Below, piece by piece: positions 42,636-50,608 of a stretch of DNA of 54,093 nucleotides. A program made the position numbers and the translations under genes. The notes beneath the pieces were generated by a model. It saw nothing but the letters and a program-made list of their open reading frames with translations, was not told the DNA's origin and searched no databases. Source of the stretch: Flavobacterium sp. (lineage in GTDB: Bacteria > Bacteroidota > Bacteroidia > Flavobacteriales > Flavobacteriaceae); the NCBI RefSeq assembly GCF_024305175.1, contig NZ_JAMWYY010000020.1, positions 1 to 54,093 of the forward strand, written 5' to 3'. The stretch's first letter is position 1; each line of letters opens with the position of its first letter.

Positions 42636-44337
42636 CAGAGGCTGTATTTTGTGTTCTGAAAAAATGTGTTTCAAAGGTAGTAGAATTACCAACATTATCT
42701 GTTACAACAACTTTTAAATCGTTGCGGCCTTCATCTGCAAGGCCATCGCTAAAGTTGTGCACAATCATGCGGGTTTTATAATCATAATGCATTAATATCC
42801 ACTTGCCGTTAATCCAGGCATCATAGGTTGCAATGCCCGAAAGGTCATCGCTTATTTTTAAGCTGAAGCTATTTTCTTTACTCAGCCACTTGCCTTCGGT
42901 AAAGCTCGGGCTGTATATTTTAGGAGGTGTAACGTCCTTATCAAGTTCAAAGGTGCCAAGGGCACGGACTTTGGCAGTAAGCCTTCCTTCTTCCATGTAG
43001 CTGGAGTGATAATTGCGCCTTTTGCCGGTTGTGCCGGATATAAACGTTTTTTGCAGTTCTTCAACCGGTATATGGCTCACATCAAACGAAACCGTAAGGT
43101 AATCGTGCACCGGCACCTTTGGGTCGTGCAGGTACAAAACAGTATCCCTTACATCAAAATCCATATAAAAATCTTCATAAAAGGCATTGGCAGGTATAAA
43201 TACCGAAACACCATTTTTAGTATATATGTTATCATTTGCCGCCTTTACAAAGTATGGAGTGATGTGCTTTGGTTCCATTACCCGTGCAGGTTCGGGCGAA
43301 TAGGCAATGCTGCCGTTTATAACGGCTTTGTTTCCGTGAAAATCGGAAACCTCAATGCGGTAGTTCTGTACCTTATCAGGCTCAATTGCAAGATGCCCGT
43401 TGGTGGTGTTCTTTTTTATTAAAGAAAGCGGATAAGGTGTCTTTACAAATAGCTTTTGGTATTTCTCGCCTGTATTATAATAATGCCCGTAATCTATAAA
43501 GTTATTTACATAGCGCGACTCGTTAAAAGCAAAGCTGTCGAAAGTATAACTAAAACCGGGGCTGCCGTTATAAAAGGTTTCCACCTTATAAACACCGTTG
43601 TGCCCATAACTGCCTGTAGATTTATCTGAGGTGCTTATGGCAAAGCCCACATTGCCCTTAGCCATTATTTTATCGGCAATATAAGTCCCGTCTTTTTGCA
43701 ACTTGAGGTTTATCAAAAACGGCCTGCGGGCACCATCAACCACCGCATCCTCGCTAAGCGGGTATACCATTAGCCCATGCACAGAAGGGGTCTTTGGATC
43801 TTTCATCAGCTTTTTGAGACCGAAATGCAACGGGTTTATTATTTCTTCTGTTTTGGTATCACGATATTCAAAATGCAGGTGCGGCCCACCTGAGCCCCCG
43901 GTATTGCCCGAAAGCGCTACCAATTCGCCATGACCAACATTAATCTCTCCGGGCTTAAAAAATAGCTCTATATCAAATGTCTGTTTTTCATACTGTTTCG
44001 CACGCACTACAGAGTCTATTTTAGGCGCATAGGCCGAAAGATGCCCGTAAACAGTTGTGTAACCGTTCGGGTGGTCTATGTATAAAGCTGTACCGTATCC
44101 GTATGGCGAAACTTTTATACGCGAAACATAGCCTTCGGCAGCCGCATAAACAGGGTGCCCTGTGCTTTGCTTGGTACGATAATCTAAACCTGCATGAAAG
44201 TGGTTCGTCCGTATTTCGCCAAAGGTACCGCTGGGGTGCACAGGCAAATCCATAGGCGAACGGAAATAATCCTGCGGATAAGGATCCTGCGCGAATGAAG
44301 CGGATGCAATCAGTAATAAAATATAGCGTAAACTCAT
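42619..44337 (-). CDS. M23 family metallopeptidase
   Basis: A secreted 572-residue peptidase (signal peptide MSLRYILLLIASASFAQ). The zinc site is complete: HFHAGLDYR (H and D ligands at about 47 and 51) and GPHLHFEYRD (about 154). This is the LytM-type fold that cuts cross-bridges in peptidoglycan or processes small peptides. About 390 residues of beta-rich C-terminal domains follow, including a DVTPPKIYSPSF and SLKISDDLSGIATYDAW region with an Ig-like look. It starts the leftward operon with the TonB receptor and the EF-hand lipoprotein. Confidence 0.9.
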   Translation of the reverse strand: MSLRYILLLIASASFAQDPYPQDYFRSPMDLPVHPSGTFGEIRTNHFHAGLDYRTKQSTGHPVYAAAEGYVSRIKVSPYGYGTALYIDHPNGYTTVYGHLSAYAPKIDSVVRAKQYEKQTFDIELFFKPGEINVGHGELVALSGNTGGSGGPHLHFEYRDTKTEEIINPLHFGLKKLMKDPKTPSVHGLMVYPLSEDAVVDGARRPFLINLKLQKDGTYIADKIMAKGNVGFAISTSDKSTGSYGHNGVYKVETFYNGSPGFSYTFDSFAFNESRYVNNFIDYGHYYNTGEKYQKLFVKTPYPLSLIKKNTTNGHLAIEPDKVQNYRIEVSDFHGNKAVINGSIAYSPEPARVMEPKHITPYFVKAANDNIYTKNGVSVFIPANAFYEDFYMDFDVRDTVLYLHDPKVPVHDYLTVSFDVSHIPVEELQKTFISGTTGKRRNYHSSYMEEGRLTAKVRALGTFELDKDVTPPKIYSPSFTEGKWLSKENSFSLKISDDLSGIATYDAWINGKWILMHYDYKTRMIVHNFSDGLADEGRNDLKVVVTDNVGNSTTFETHFFRTQNTASVENNK

Positions 44338-44457
44338 ACGGCTAAAATATGAAAAACCTTATAATTAAAAGGCTGCAAAAACTTAAACTTATAACTGATT
44401 ACAAAGCAATTTATCACAGATATATTACAAAAAATTGCAATAAATTTTACATTATTG

Positions 44458-44487
44458 TTGTTTGTAAACAAAGTAATATTAACTTTG
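44458..44487 (+). promoter_or_regulatory. Promoter of the coiled-coil/zapA operon
   Basis: TTG at 44458-44460 and TAACTTTG at 44480-44487 are separated by 19 bases. The upstream region is AT-rich. The start codon at 44516 lies about 22 bases beyond the expected start site. Confidence 0.6.
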
Positions 44488-44515
44488 TAAAATATTGTAA
44501 TGAATATCGGTTGCC

Positions 44516-44806
44516 ATGAACGGATTACCCGAAATAGTTGATTCTCTGGAATATAAACTTAAACAGCTACTCCGGAAAATGGAGATGCTGGAAAAGAGGA
44601 ACAGGGAACTGGAAAGTAAACTTTCTGAGTCAGCTATGGTTACCGGCAGCCAGCTTGAAGAGATCATGATGCTGAAAAAGCAGAATGAAACGCTTAAAAT
44701 GGCAAATTCATTATTGGGCAGTGACGACAATAAGAGAGAAACAAAACTCAAAATAAATTCATTGATCCGCGAAATTGATTATTGCATAGCACAACTTTCT
44801 GATTAA
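44516..44806 (+). CDS. Small coiled-coil protein upstream of zapA
   Basis: A 96-residue protein that is almost all helical, with heptad-type Leu/Met spacing over residues 5-70 (LKQLLRKMEMLEKRNRELESKL, then LEEIMMLKKQNETLKMANSLLG). It ends in a second helix with IREIDYCIAQLSD. It has no export signal. It lies 7 bases before zapA, so it is probably co-translated and may interact with the divisome as ZapB does in E. coli, which is also a coiled coil. That is inference from position and shape only, as no ZapB-specific motif is visible. Confidence 0.75.
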   Translation: MNGLPEIVDSLEYKLKQLLRKMEMLEKRNRELESKLSESAMVTGSQLEEIMMLKKQNETLKMANSLLGSDDNKRETKLKINSLIREIDYCIAQLSD

Positions 44807-44813
44807 GGAAGAG

Positions 44814-45107
44814 ATGGATGAGAAGCTGAAGATTAAAATATCTATTGCCGACAGGGTTTACCCGCTAACGGTAGATCCGGCACAGGAAGAAGGGCTAAGG
44901 AGCGCTTCTAAAAAAATCGACAGCATGATAAAGCAGTTTGAAGAAAACTATGCAGTAAGGGATAAGCAGGATGTTTTAGCCATGTGTGCGCTACAGTTTG
45001 CAGCACAGGCAGAACAAAAGCAGATAAACACATCTGCAGAACTGGAAACGGCTTTTGATAAGCTGAAGGAAATGGATGAAAGACTGGGACAAATGCTCTC
45101 TGAATAA
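44814..45107 (+). CDS. zapA: Cell division protein ZapA
   Basis: A 97-residue FtsZ-binding protein that bundles FtsZ filaments at the division site. The N-terminal beta part KISIADRVYPLTVDPAQEEGLRSA is the conserved ZapA domain, followed by the long dimer-forming coiled coil (ASKKIDSMIKQFEEN, ALQFAAQAEQK, FDKLKEMDERLGQML). AAGGAAG directly precedes the start, an unusually good Shine-Dalgarno for this window. It is the last coding gene before the structured RNA and rny. Confidence 0.93.
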   Translation: MDEKLKIKISIADRVYPLTVDPAQEEGLRSASKKIDSMIKQFEENYAVRDKQDVLAMCALQFAAQAEQKQINTSAELETAFDKLKEMDERLGQMLSE

Positions 45108-45135
45108 ATATACGTTCTTTACATACGTCAAGATA

Positions 45136-45297
45136 CTGCCTACATTAGTACATATTTGATAAACTCAACACCAATACATTAAAATGGGTGAATCATCGCT
45201 GTTAAAGCAAGCTGCCACAGAGCAGATCCTTGATCAGCGGGTTAGCTCAAAACTTGTCTTTACGAGTTTATACAATCTTCTAATGTAGGCTTTTTTT
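45136..45297 (+). ncRNA. ssrS: 6S-like regulatory RNA (6S-Flavo type) between zapA and rny
   Basis: A structured, non-coding interval of about 160 bases. A 10-base closing helix pairs 45138-45147 with 45281-45290 and is followed at once by seven T, forming an intrinsic terminator. Inside it, 45159-45166 pairs with 45264-45271 (8 bases). A large bubble (about 30 and 24 bases) separates this from an apical arm with CGCTG/CAGCG (45197-45201 with 45235-45239) and a small CTGC/GCAG hairpin. Long stems, a central open bubble and an apical arm are the layout by which 6S RNA mimics an open promoter and holds RNA polymerase. 6S also lies next to zapA in proteobacteria. Assignment is from structure and position, not a database search. 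No clear -7 element is seen before it, so it may be cut from the zapA transcript. Confidence 0.75.
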
Positions 45298-45326
45298 ATA
45301 TACATACATCAACACTAAAACAAATT

Positions 45327-46892
45327 ATGGACGCAACATTAATGTTAATTATCGGTGCTGTTATAGGGCTTGCTGCAGGCTTTGGCATAGCTAAATTCCT
45401 GGAGAAGAAAAGCGCTACAGGCATTATGGGCAACGCCCGTAAAGAGGCTGCCTCTATAATTAAGGACGCAACTAACGAAGCCGAAGCCATTAAAAAAGAT
45501 AAACTGCTGCAGGCAAAAGAAAAATTTCTTGAGCTAAAGGCAGAACATGAGCAGGTAATACTGGGCAAAGACAAAAAAATTGCCGAGGCGGAAAAGAGGA
45601 CACGCGATAAGGAATCTCAGATATCAAGTGAGCTTGCTAAAAGCAAAAAGCTGAACGAAGAAGTTGAAGCAAAAATTACCGATTATAACAACCGCATAGA
45701 GTACCTTGACAAAAAGCAGCAGGAAATAGACAGGCTGCACAAGAGCCAGGTAGAGCAGCTTGAAGTTATATCAGGATTAAGTGCTGAAGAAGCTAAAAAC
45801 CAGCTTGTAGAAAGCCTGAAAGCCGATGCCAAGAGCAGTGCAATGGCACATATACAGGACACTATAGAAGAGGCTAAACTAACTGCACAGCAGGAAGCCA
45901 AGAAAATTATACTAAACACTATACAGCGCGTTGGTACCGAAGAAGCCGTAGAAAACTGCGTTTCGGTATTTAACATTGAATCTGATGATGTAAAGGGCCG
46001 TATCATCGGGCGTGAAGGGCGTAACATCCGTGCGCTGGAAGCTGCCACTGGTGTAGAGATAATTGTAGATGACACACCGGAAGCTATTATACTTTCGTGC
46101 TTTGACCCGGTAAGGAGAGAAGTAGCGCGACTTGCACTGCACAAACTTGTTACAGACGGAAGGATTCACCCCGCACGTATTGAAGAGGTGGTTGCAAAAA
46201 CAGCCAAGCAAATTGAAGACGAAATTATAGAAGTTGGTAAGCGCACAGTAATAGACTTAGGCATACACGGCCTTCACCCGGAACTTATAAAGGTTGTGGG
46301 CAGGATGAAATACCGTTCTTCTTACGGGCAAAACCTGCTGCAACACTCAAGGGAAGTTGCCAAACTTTGCGGTATAATGGCGGCAGAACTGGGGCTGAAT
46401 GTAAAACTTGCAAAAAGAGCCGGATTACTACACGATATAGGTAAAGTGCCGGATACTGAAAGTGATCTTCCGCACGCATTATTGGGTATGCAATGGGCAG
46501 AAAAATATGGAGAAAAAGAAGAAGTTTGCAACGCTATTGGTGCCCACCACGACGAAATTGAAATGAAAACCATGCTTGCTCCTGTTATACAGGTTTGTGA
46601 TGCCATATCGGGCGCAAGGCCGGGCGCAAGGAGGCAGGTGCTGGATTCTTACATACAAAGGCTTAAAGACCTTGAAGACATTGCCTATGGCTTTGGAGGC
46701 GTTAAGAGCGCTTATGCCATACAGGCAGGCCGTGAGCTTCGTGTGATTGTGGAAAGTGAAAAGGTTAGCGATGAAATGGCAGCAAACCTGTCGTTTGAGA
46801 TATCACACAAGATACAGACAGAAATGACCTATCCGGGGCAGGTTAAAATAACTGTTATTCGCGAAACAAGGGCCGTTAACATAGCAAAATAA
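45327..46892 (+). CDS. rny: Ribonuclease Y
   Basis: A membrane-anchored endoribonuclease that starts mRNA decay. Visible in order: an N-terminal membrane helix (about residues 3-22), a long coiled coil (about 30-190), a KH domain with [20 protein letters not shown] (about 215-275), and the HD metal-dependent domain with [19 protein letters not shown] and IGAHHDEIE. The 521 residues and all key motifs are normal. It follows the 6S-like RNA after 29 bases, so transcription must start downstream of the RNA's terminator or read through it. It is ended by a bidirectional hairpin at 46912. Confidence 0.97.
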   Translation: MDATLMLIIGAVIGLAAGFGIAKFLEKKSATGIMGNARKEAASIIKDATNEAEAIKKDKLLQAKEKFLELKAEHEQVILGKDKKIAEAEKRTRDKESQISSELAKSKKLNEEVEAKITDYNNRIEYLDKKQQEIDRLHKSQVEQLEVISGLSAEEAKNQLVESLKADAKSSAMAHIQDTIEEAKLTAQQEAKKIILNTIQRVGTEEAVENCVSVFNIESDDVKGRIIGREGRNIRALEAATGVEIIVDDTPEAIILSCFDPVRREVARLALHKLVTDGRIHPARIEEVVAKTAKQIEDEIIEVGKRTVIDLGIHGLHPELIKVVGRMKYRSSYGQNLLQHSREVAKLCGIMAAELGLNVKLAKRAGLLHDIGKVPDTESDLPHALLGMQWAEKYGEKEEVCNAIGAHHDEIEMKTMLAPVIQVCDAISGARPGARRQVLDSYIQRLKDLEDIAYGFGGVKSAYAIQAGRELRVIVESEKVSDEMAANLSFEISHKIQTEMTYPGQVKITVIRETRAVNIAK

Positions 46893-46911
46893 TTATTTGC
46901 TGATACTTTAT

Positions 46912-46943
46912 AAAAAAAGCTGACTTGAAAGTCAGCTTTTTTT
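46912..46943. terminator. Bidirectional terminator between rny and the response regulator
   Basis: A perfect 14-base stem (46912-46925 with 46930-46943) with loop TGAA, flanked by A-run and T-run, between convergent genes. Confidence 0.93.
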
Positions 46944-46959
46944 ATAAATGCTATTTTAA

Positions 46960-47364
46960 TTAAACCTCTTCCATTACAAACATTTTCTCAAGGTCTTCCC
47001 TGCATATAGGTTTCAGGTAGTAATCTTTAACAATACCATCAAAATCTTTAGACTTGCTTATATCTACCTCATTGTTAGATGAACTAATCATATAAATAAC
47101 CGGCTTTTTAGTAAGCCCCTGAACTATTTTTTCATATTCCTCTAAAAATTGCCACCCGTTCATTATAGGCATATTCACATCAAGCAGTATCAGGTCGGGA
47201 AGTTCAATATCATCTTTATTTTTACGTATAAACTCAATCGCATCTAACCCATTTGAAAAAAAAGTGGTTTCAACATTAATACCGTTCTGCTTTAAAAGGT
47301 TCTTAAACAGAAAGTGGTAAATTTTATCGTCATCCACTATATAAAGGCTCTTAATCGTCTTCAT
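46960..47364 (-). CDS. Single-domain response regulator (CheY-like)
   Basis: A 134-residue receiver domain without an output domain. The acidic pocket is IVDDDK (D11-D13), the phosphorylation site is D62 in LILLDVNMP, the conserved Ser/Thr is in MISSSNN, and the lysine is K118 in YLKPI. It should pass the signal by binding a partner protein. The start overlaps the end of the histidine kinase gene by 14 bases, so the two are translated together and form a pair. Confidence 0.93.
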   Translation of the reverse strand: MKTIKSLYIVDDDKIYHFLFKNLLKQNGINVETTFFSNGLDAIEFIRKNKDDIELPDLILLDVNMPIMNGWQFLEEYEKIVQGLTKKPVIYMISSSNNEVDISKSKDFDGIVKDYYLKPICREDLEKMFVMEEV

Positions 47365-48871
47365 TAAAAAATATTTTAAAAGTGGTTCCTTTATTAACTT
47401 CGCTGTAAACTTCTATCCTCCCTCCCATTGCCTCTACCTGGTTTTTGGTAATGAATAAACCTATACCCCTTGAATTTTGGTTTTTATGGAAGGTTTTATA
47501 CATCCCGAAAAGGGAGTTTTTATGTTTTTTTAAATCGAGCCCAAGCCCGTTATCTGATACCGAAAGTACTTTTACCCCTTTTATAACTTCAAAATCAAAA
47601 GAGAGCATTGGCGTTCTCTCGGGGCTTGAGTATTTTATAGCATTTGTTGTAAAGTTAAGCAAAACACTCTCAAGGTACGCCGGATTGTAATTTACGGTTA
47701 CATCAAGAGGTATGTTAATCTCTACATTAACGCCATGTTTGGTAATTTCATTATGCAAGATATTTAAAATATTTTTGAGATAATGCCTTAAATTGAGCTT
47801 TTCTTTTATGATCTTTACCTCAAACTGTATATCAACAAGCTCTTTAAGGTGTATTATAGTAACATAAAGCCCATCTGATATTGCCTCGAGCTGGTTAAGC
47901 ATTTCCTGCTTTTCTTCCTCTTTTGCACCCTTAAAAATATCTATCAGCATTTTAAGATTACCCGCATGAGACCGCAGGTTATGCGAAACTATGTGTGCAA
48001 AATTACTAAGCCTGTTATTTTGGCTGCCAATAATATTTATGGTATTGGCAAGCTGTAGCTCTTTTTCCTTCATGTCGGTTATATCCTTGTGGGTACCAAT
48101 GGCCCTTACAGGGTTTCCTTTCTCATCATAACCCACAGCCTTGCCACGGCTCAATACCCATCGGTATTTGCCGTTGTCATTTAATACCCTGTATATATTC
48201 TCAAAAGAAGGTATATCTCCCTTAAAGTAAGAACTACGAGCCAACTCATGCCCTTTAGTATCGTCCGGATGCATCCGCGCCCGCCAAAAAGATAACGGCA
48301 CAATAACCTCTTTTTCTTCTTTACCGATAATCTTCATAGACTGTGCAGAAAAATATACCGTGTTGGATTTCATATCCCAGTCCCAGATACCCTCAGAGGC
48401 TGCCTGCAATGCATACTTATAACGTTCTTCTGATATTTTTATCTCGCGCTCTCTTTCTTTTTGTTCAGTAACATCGCTAACCCTGCCATAAAAACTTATG
48501 GTGCCGTCTCGCTGCTGCTCCGGTTTAGCTGTAATACGCATCCAGCGCAAACCTTTAACCGGTAGCTGAACGCGGTATTCATGGTTCCAGCGTGAAAGTG
48601 TATCTTTGGCAAATTCCATAGAGGCTATAAAGCCTTCGGCATCTTCAGGATGAATGCGCTCCCTGAAAAATATATCCGTATCTGAAAGAAATGTTTCTAC
48701 ACTCAGCTCATAAATATCATTAACGCTTTCGCTGGCAAATACAACCGAATAAAGGTTATCTGCCTTCCAAACCATTTTAAAAATAAGGTCGGGCACCTGG
48801 TCCAGCAGCTTTTTATAGAAAGCGTTAAGGCTTTCCCCATCATGGATATCAGGTAAATCGAAAAACTTCAT
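47351..48871 (-). CDS. PAS-domain sensor histidine kinase
   Basis: A 506-residue cytoplasmic kinase with no membrane helix. A first PAS-like domain (about 10-125) precedes a second PAS fold with PAC motif (about 140-265; YALQAASEGIWDWDMKS and RAIGTHKDITDMKEKE). The phosphoacceptor is H296 in FAHIVSHNLRSHAGN, followed by the HATPase with TTNAIKYSSPER, SVSDNGLGLD and RGIGLFITKNQVEAMGG. The H-N-L-R box is the variant common in flavobacterial kinases instead of H-E-F/L. Likely partner: the downstream response regulator. The stimulus is unknown; cytosolic small molecules, light or redox are possible for PAS. Confidence 0.92.
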   Translation of the reverse strand: MKFFDLPDIHDGESLNAFYKKLLDQVPDLIFKMVWKADNLYSVVFASESVNDIYELSVETFLSDTDIFFRERIHPEDAEGFIASMEFAKDTLSRWNHEYRVQLPVKGLRWMRITAKPEQQRDGTISFYGRVSDVTEQKEREREIKISEERYKYALQAASEGIWDWDMKSNTVYFSAQSMKIIGKEEKEVIVPLSFWRARMHPDDTKGHELARSSYFKGDIPSFENIYRVLNDNGKYRWVLSRGKAVGYDEKGNPVRAIGTHKDITDMKEKELQLANTINIIGSQNNRLSNFAHIVSHNLRSHAGNLKMLIDIFKGAKEEEKQEMLNQLEAISDGLYVTIIHLKELVDIQFEVKIIKEKLNLRHYLKNILNILHNEITKHGVNVEINIPLDVTVNYNPAYLESVLLNFTTNAIKYSSPERTPMLSFDFEVIKGVKVLSVSDNGLGLDLKKHKNSLFGMYKTFHKNQNSRGIGLFITKNQVEAMGGRIEVYSEVNKGTTFKIFFNEDD

Positions 48872-48944
48872 GATACGAAATTAGAGCAAAAAACTATATA
48901 AATATAATTAAGATTTTATAATGATGTAATAAATAGTTTATAAA

Positions 48945-49844
48945 CTATCGCCTTGGGTGATATGTATTAAGAACATTATCTAAAAACCTGCGGTCTAAGT
49001 GCATATAAATTTCTGTTGTGGTTATAGATTCATGCCCAAGCATTATCTGGATAGACCTTAAATCGGCACCGTTCTCCAGCAGGTGGGTCGCAAACGAATG
49101 CCGGAAAGTATGCGGGCTAATATTTTTAGAGAGGTTTATCTTCTTTGCCAGATTTTTAATAATAGTAAATACCATAGCCCTTGTTAGCCCCCTGCCCCTC
49201 CTGTTAAGGAACAAAGTATCTTCATTACCTTTTTGTATTGGTTGTAACACCCTTACCTGGTCTTTATAAATGCTAATATATTTTTGGGTAAATGTACCTA
49301 TCGGCACAAAACGCTGCTTGCTGCCTTTGCCGGTAACTTTAATAAAGCCTTCCTCAAAATACAAATCGGATATTTTAAGTGTAACCAGTTCCGAAACCCT
49401 GAGCCCGCAGCTGTATAAAAGCTCAAGCATAGCTCTGTTGCGTTCGCCTTCATTTGTGCTAAGATCTATTGCAGCAATAAGATTGTCAATTTCCTGTGTT
49501 GACAATGTGTCGGGCAGCTTCCTGCCAATCTTGGGTACCTCAATAAGTTCCATTGGCGATGTTTTACGGTAGTCTTCAAAAACGAGGTAATTAAAAAAAC
49601 TCTTTAGCCCTGAAATTACCCTTGCCCGCGAGCGGGGGTTTAGTTCTGCAGCAATATGGTAAACAAACTGCTGTATAATATCTTCCGAAACCTGTAATGG
49701 CGAAACCTCAATATTAAATTGTGTTAAATACTGTAGCAGCCTTTTTATGTCAAAAATATAATTTGCTACCGAATTTACCGAGAGCCCACGCTCTATCCTG
49801 AGGTATGATTTATAGTCGTTTATGTATTTATCCCAGTTTTTCAC
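48945..49844 (-). CDS. xerD: Tyrosine recombinase XerD
   Basis: Resolves chromosome dimers at dif. The SAM-like N-terminal core-binding domain (about 1-90) is followed by the catalytic domain with all active residues: R149 in GLRVSEL, K173 in TGKGSKQR, H245 and R248 in SPHTFRHSF, H271 in LGHESITTT and Y280. The 299-residue length is typical. It is a housekeeping copy and gives no sign of an integrated element nearby. A perfect 16-base AT palindrome overlaps its stop codon (48933-48948). Confidence 0.94.
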   Translation of the reverse strand: MKNWDKYINDYKSYLRIERGLSVNSVANYIFDIKRLLQYLTQFNIEVSPLQVSEDIIQQFVYHIAAELNPRSRARVISGLKSFFNYLVFEDYRKTSPMELIEVPKIGRKLPDTLSTQEIDNLIAAIDLSTNEGERNRAMLELLYSCGLRVSELVTLKISDLYFEEGFIKVTGKGSKQRFVPIGTFTQKYISIYKDQVRVLQPIQKGNEDTLFLNRRGRGLTRAMVFTIIKNLAKKINLSKNISPHTFRHSFATHLLENGADLRSIQIMLGHESITTTEIYMHLDRRFLDNVLNTYHPRR

Positions 49845-49874
49845 GCGGTTAAAGTTATGTGAATTAAGAAAAAT

Positions 49875-49909
49875 TTGACAAAAGCAGGAATTTTAATGCA
49901 ATACTTTTG
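49875..49909 (+). promoter_or_regulatory. Possible promoter of the beta-barrel protein gene
   Basis: TTG at 49875-49877 and TACTTTTG at 49902-49909 are 24 bases apart, one more than the usual range. The start codon at 49937 lies about 21 bases beyond the expected start site. Confidence 0.4.
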
Positions 49910-49936
49910 ACTCAACAAAACTAAAACTTTATCAAG

Positions 49937-50557
49937 ATGAAACGAATTAAAATGTTATTTCTAAGTGCTGTAATGTTTGGAGGTATTGCAGCAGTAAATG
50001 CGCAAACCAGCAACATGAATTCATTATCGCCAAGATTTGGTGTAAAGGGTGGTGTTAACTTTGCAACTGTTACAGGTGATGACTTTGACAGCCCTGACTC
50101 AAGGACAAGCTTTCACGTAGGTGTACTTGGCGAAATGCCGTTAACCGAGATGTTCTCTATCCAGGCAGAAGTTTTATACTCTGGCCAGGGATTTGATGCA
50201 GACATTGAGGGATCTGACGGTGACAAAGCAGAATACCAGCTTGACTACATTAACGTGCCGATACTTGCAAAAGTATATGTACTTGACGGACTAAGCCTTG
50301 AAGTGGGACCACAGTTTAGCTTTGTTGTTAATGAAGAGTTTGATTTTAATCCTAACTCTAACGACGGAGATATTGACCTTGAAGGTACTCCTGCCGAAGC
50401 TGAAAGCTTTGAGTTTGGTGTAGCTGCCGGCCTTACATTTGAAACCAGTATGGGCCTTTTTGCTACAGGCAGGTATAACATGGGCTTAACTGACATTATA
50501 GAAGATATTGACGCTAAAAACTCAGTATTCCAGATAGGTATAGGTTACAAATTTTAA
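49937..50557 (+). CDS. Outer-membrane beta-barrel (porin family) protein
   Basis: A 206-residue exported protein with signal peptide (MKRIKMLFLSAVMFGGIAAV, cleavage near NAQ). The mature part alternates short strands with acidic loops: FGVKGGVNFATVTGDDF, SIQAEVLYSGQGFD, LDYINVPILAKVYV, and ends in QIGIGYKF with the C-terminal aromatic residue of outer-membrane proteins. This is the 8-stranded PorT/OmpW-like small barrel common in Bacteroidota. Exact role unknown. The acidic loops (EGSDGDKAE, NSNDGDIDLEG) might bind cations. A strong hairpin follows the stop. Confidence 0.9.
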   Translation: MKRIKMLFLSAVMFGGIAAVNAQTSNMNSLSPRFGVKGGVNFATVTGDDFDSPDSRTSFHVGVLGEMPLTEMFSIQAEVLYSGQGFDADIEGSDGDKAEYQLDYINVPILAKVYVLDGLSLEVGPQFSFVVNEEFDFNPNSNDGDIDLEGTPAEAESFEFGVAAGLTFETSMGLFATGRYNMGLTDIIEDIDAKNSVFQIGIGYKF

Positions 50558-50577
50558 CCTGTAATACCTAAAAAAGC

Positions 50578-50605
50578 AATAAGCTCCCTTTTCAGGGAGC
50601 TTATT
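50578..50605. terminator. Bidirectional terminator
   Basis: A perfect 12-base stem (50578-50589 with 50594-50605) with loop TTTC, ending just before the convergent stop codon at 50609. Confidence 0.9.
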
Positions 50606-50608
50606 TTG

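Noticed and set aside
45184..45288. A 34-codon open frame starting ATG inside the 6S-like RNA
   Set aside because: The length is expected by chance, it lies across paired helices, and no ribosome site or hydrophobic/charged pattern supports translation.
48933..48948. Perfect 16-base AT palindrome at the xerD stop codon
   Set aside because: No loop, no GC and only a weak T-run follow; it is too AT-rich to call a terminator or a dif-like site.
48945..49844. Tyrosine recombinase as a sign of an integrated element
   Set aside because: It is the housekeeping XerD with normal length and residues; no att repeats, tRNA or phage genes are near.
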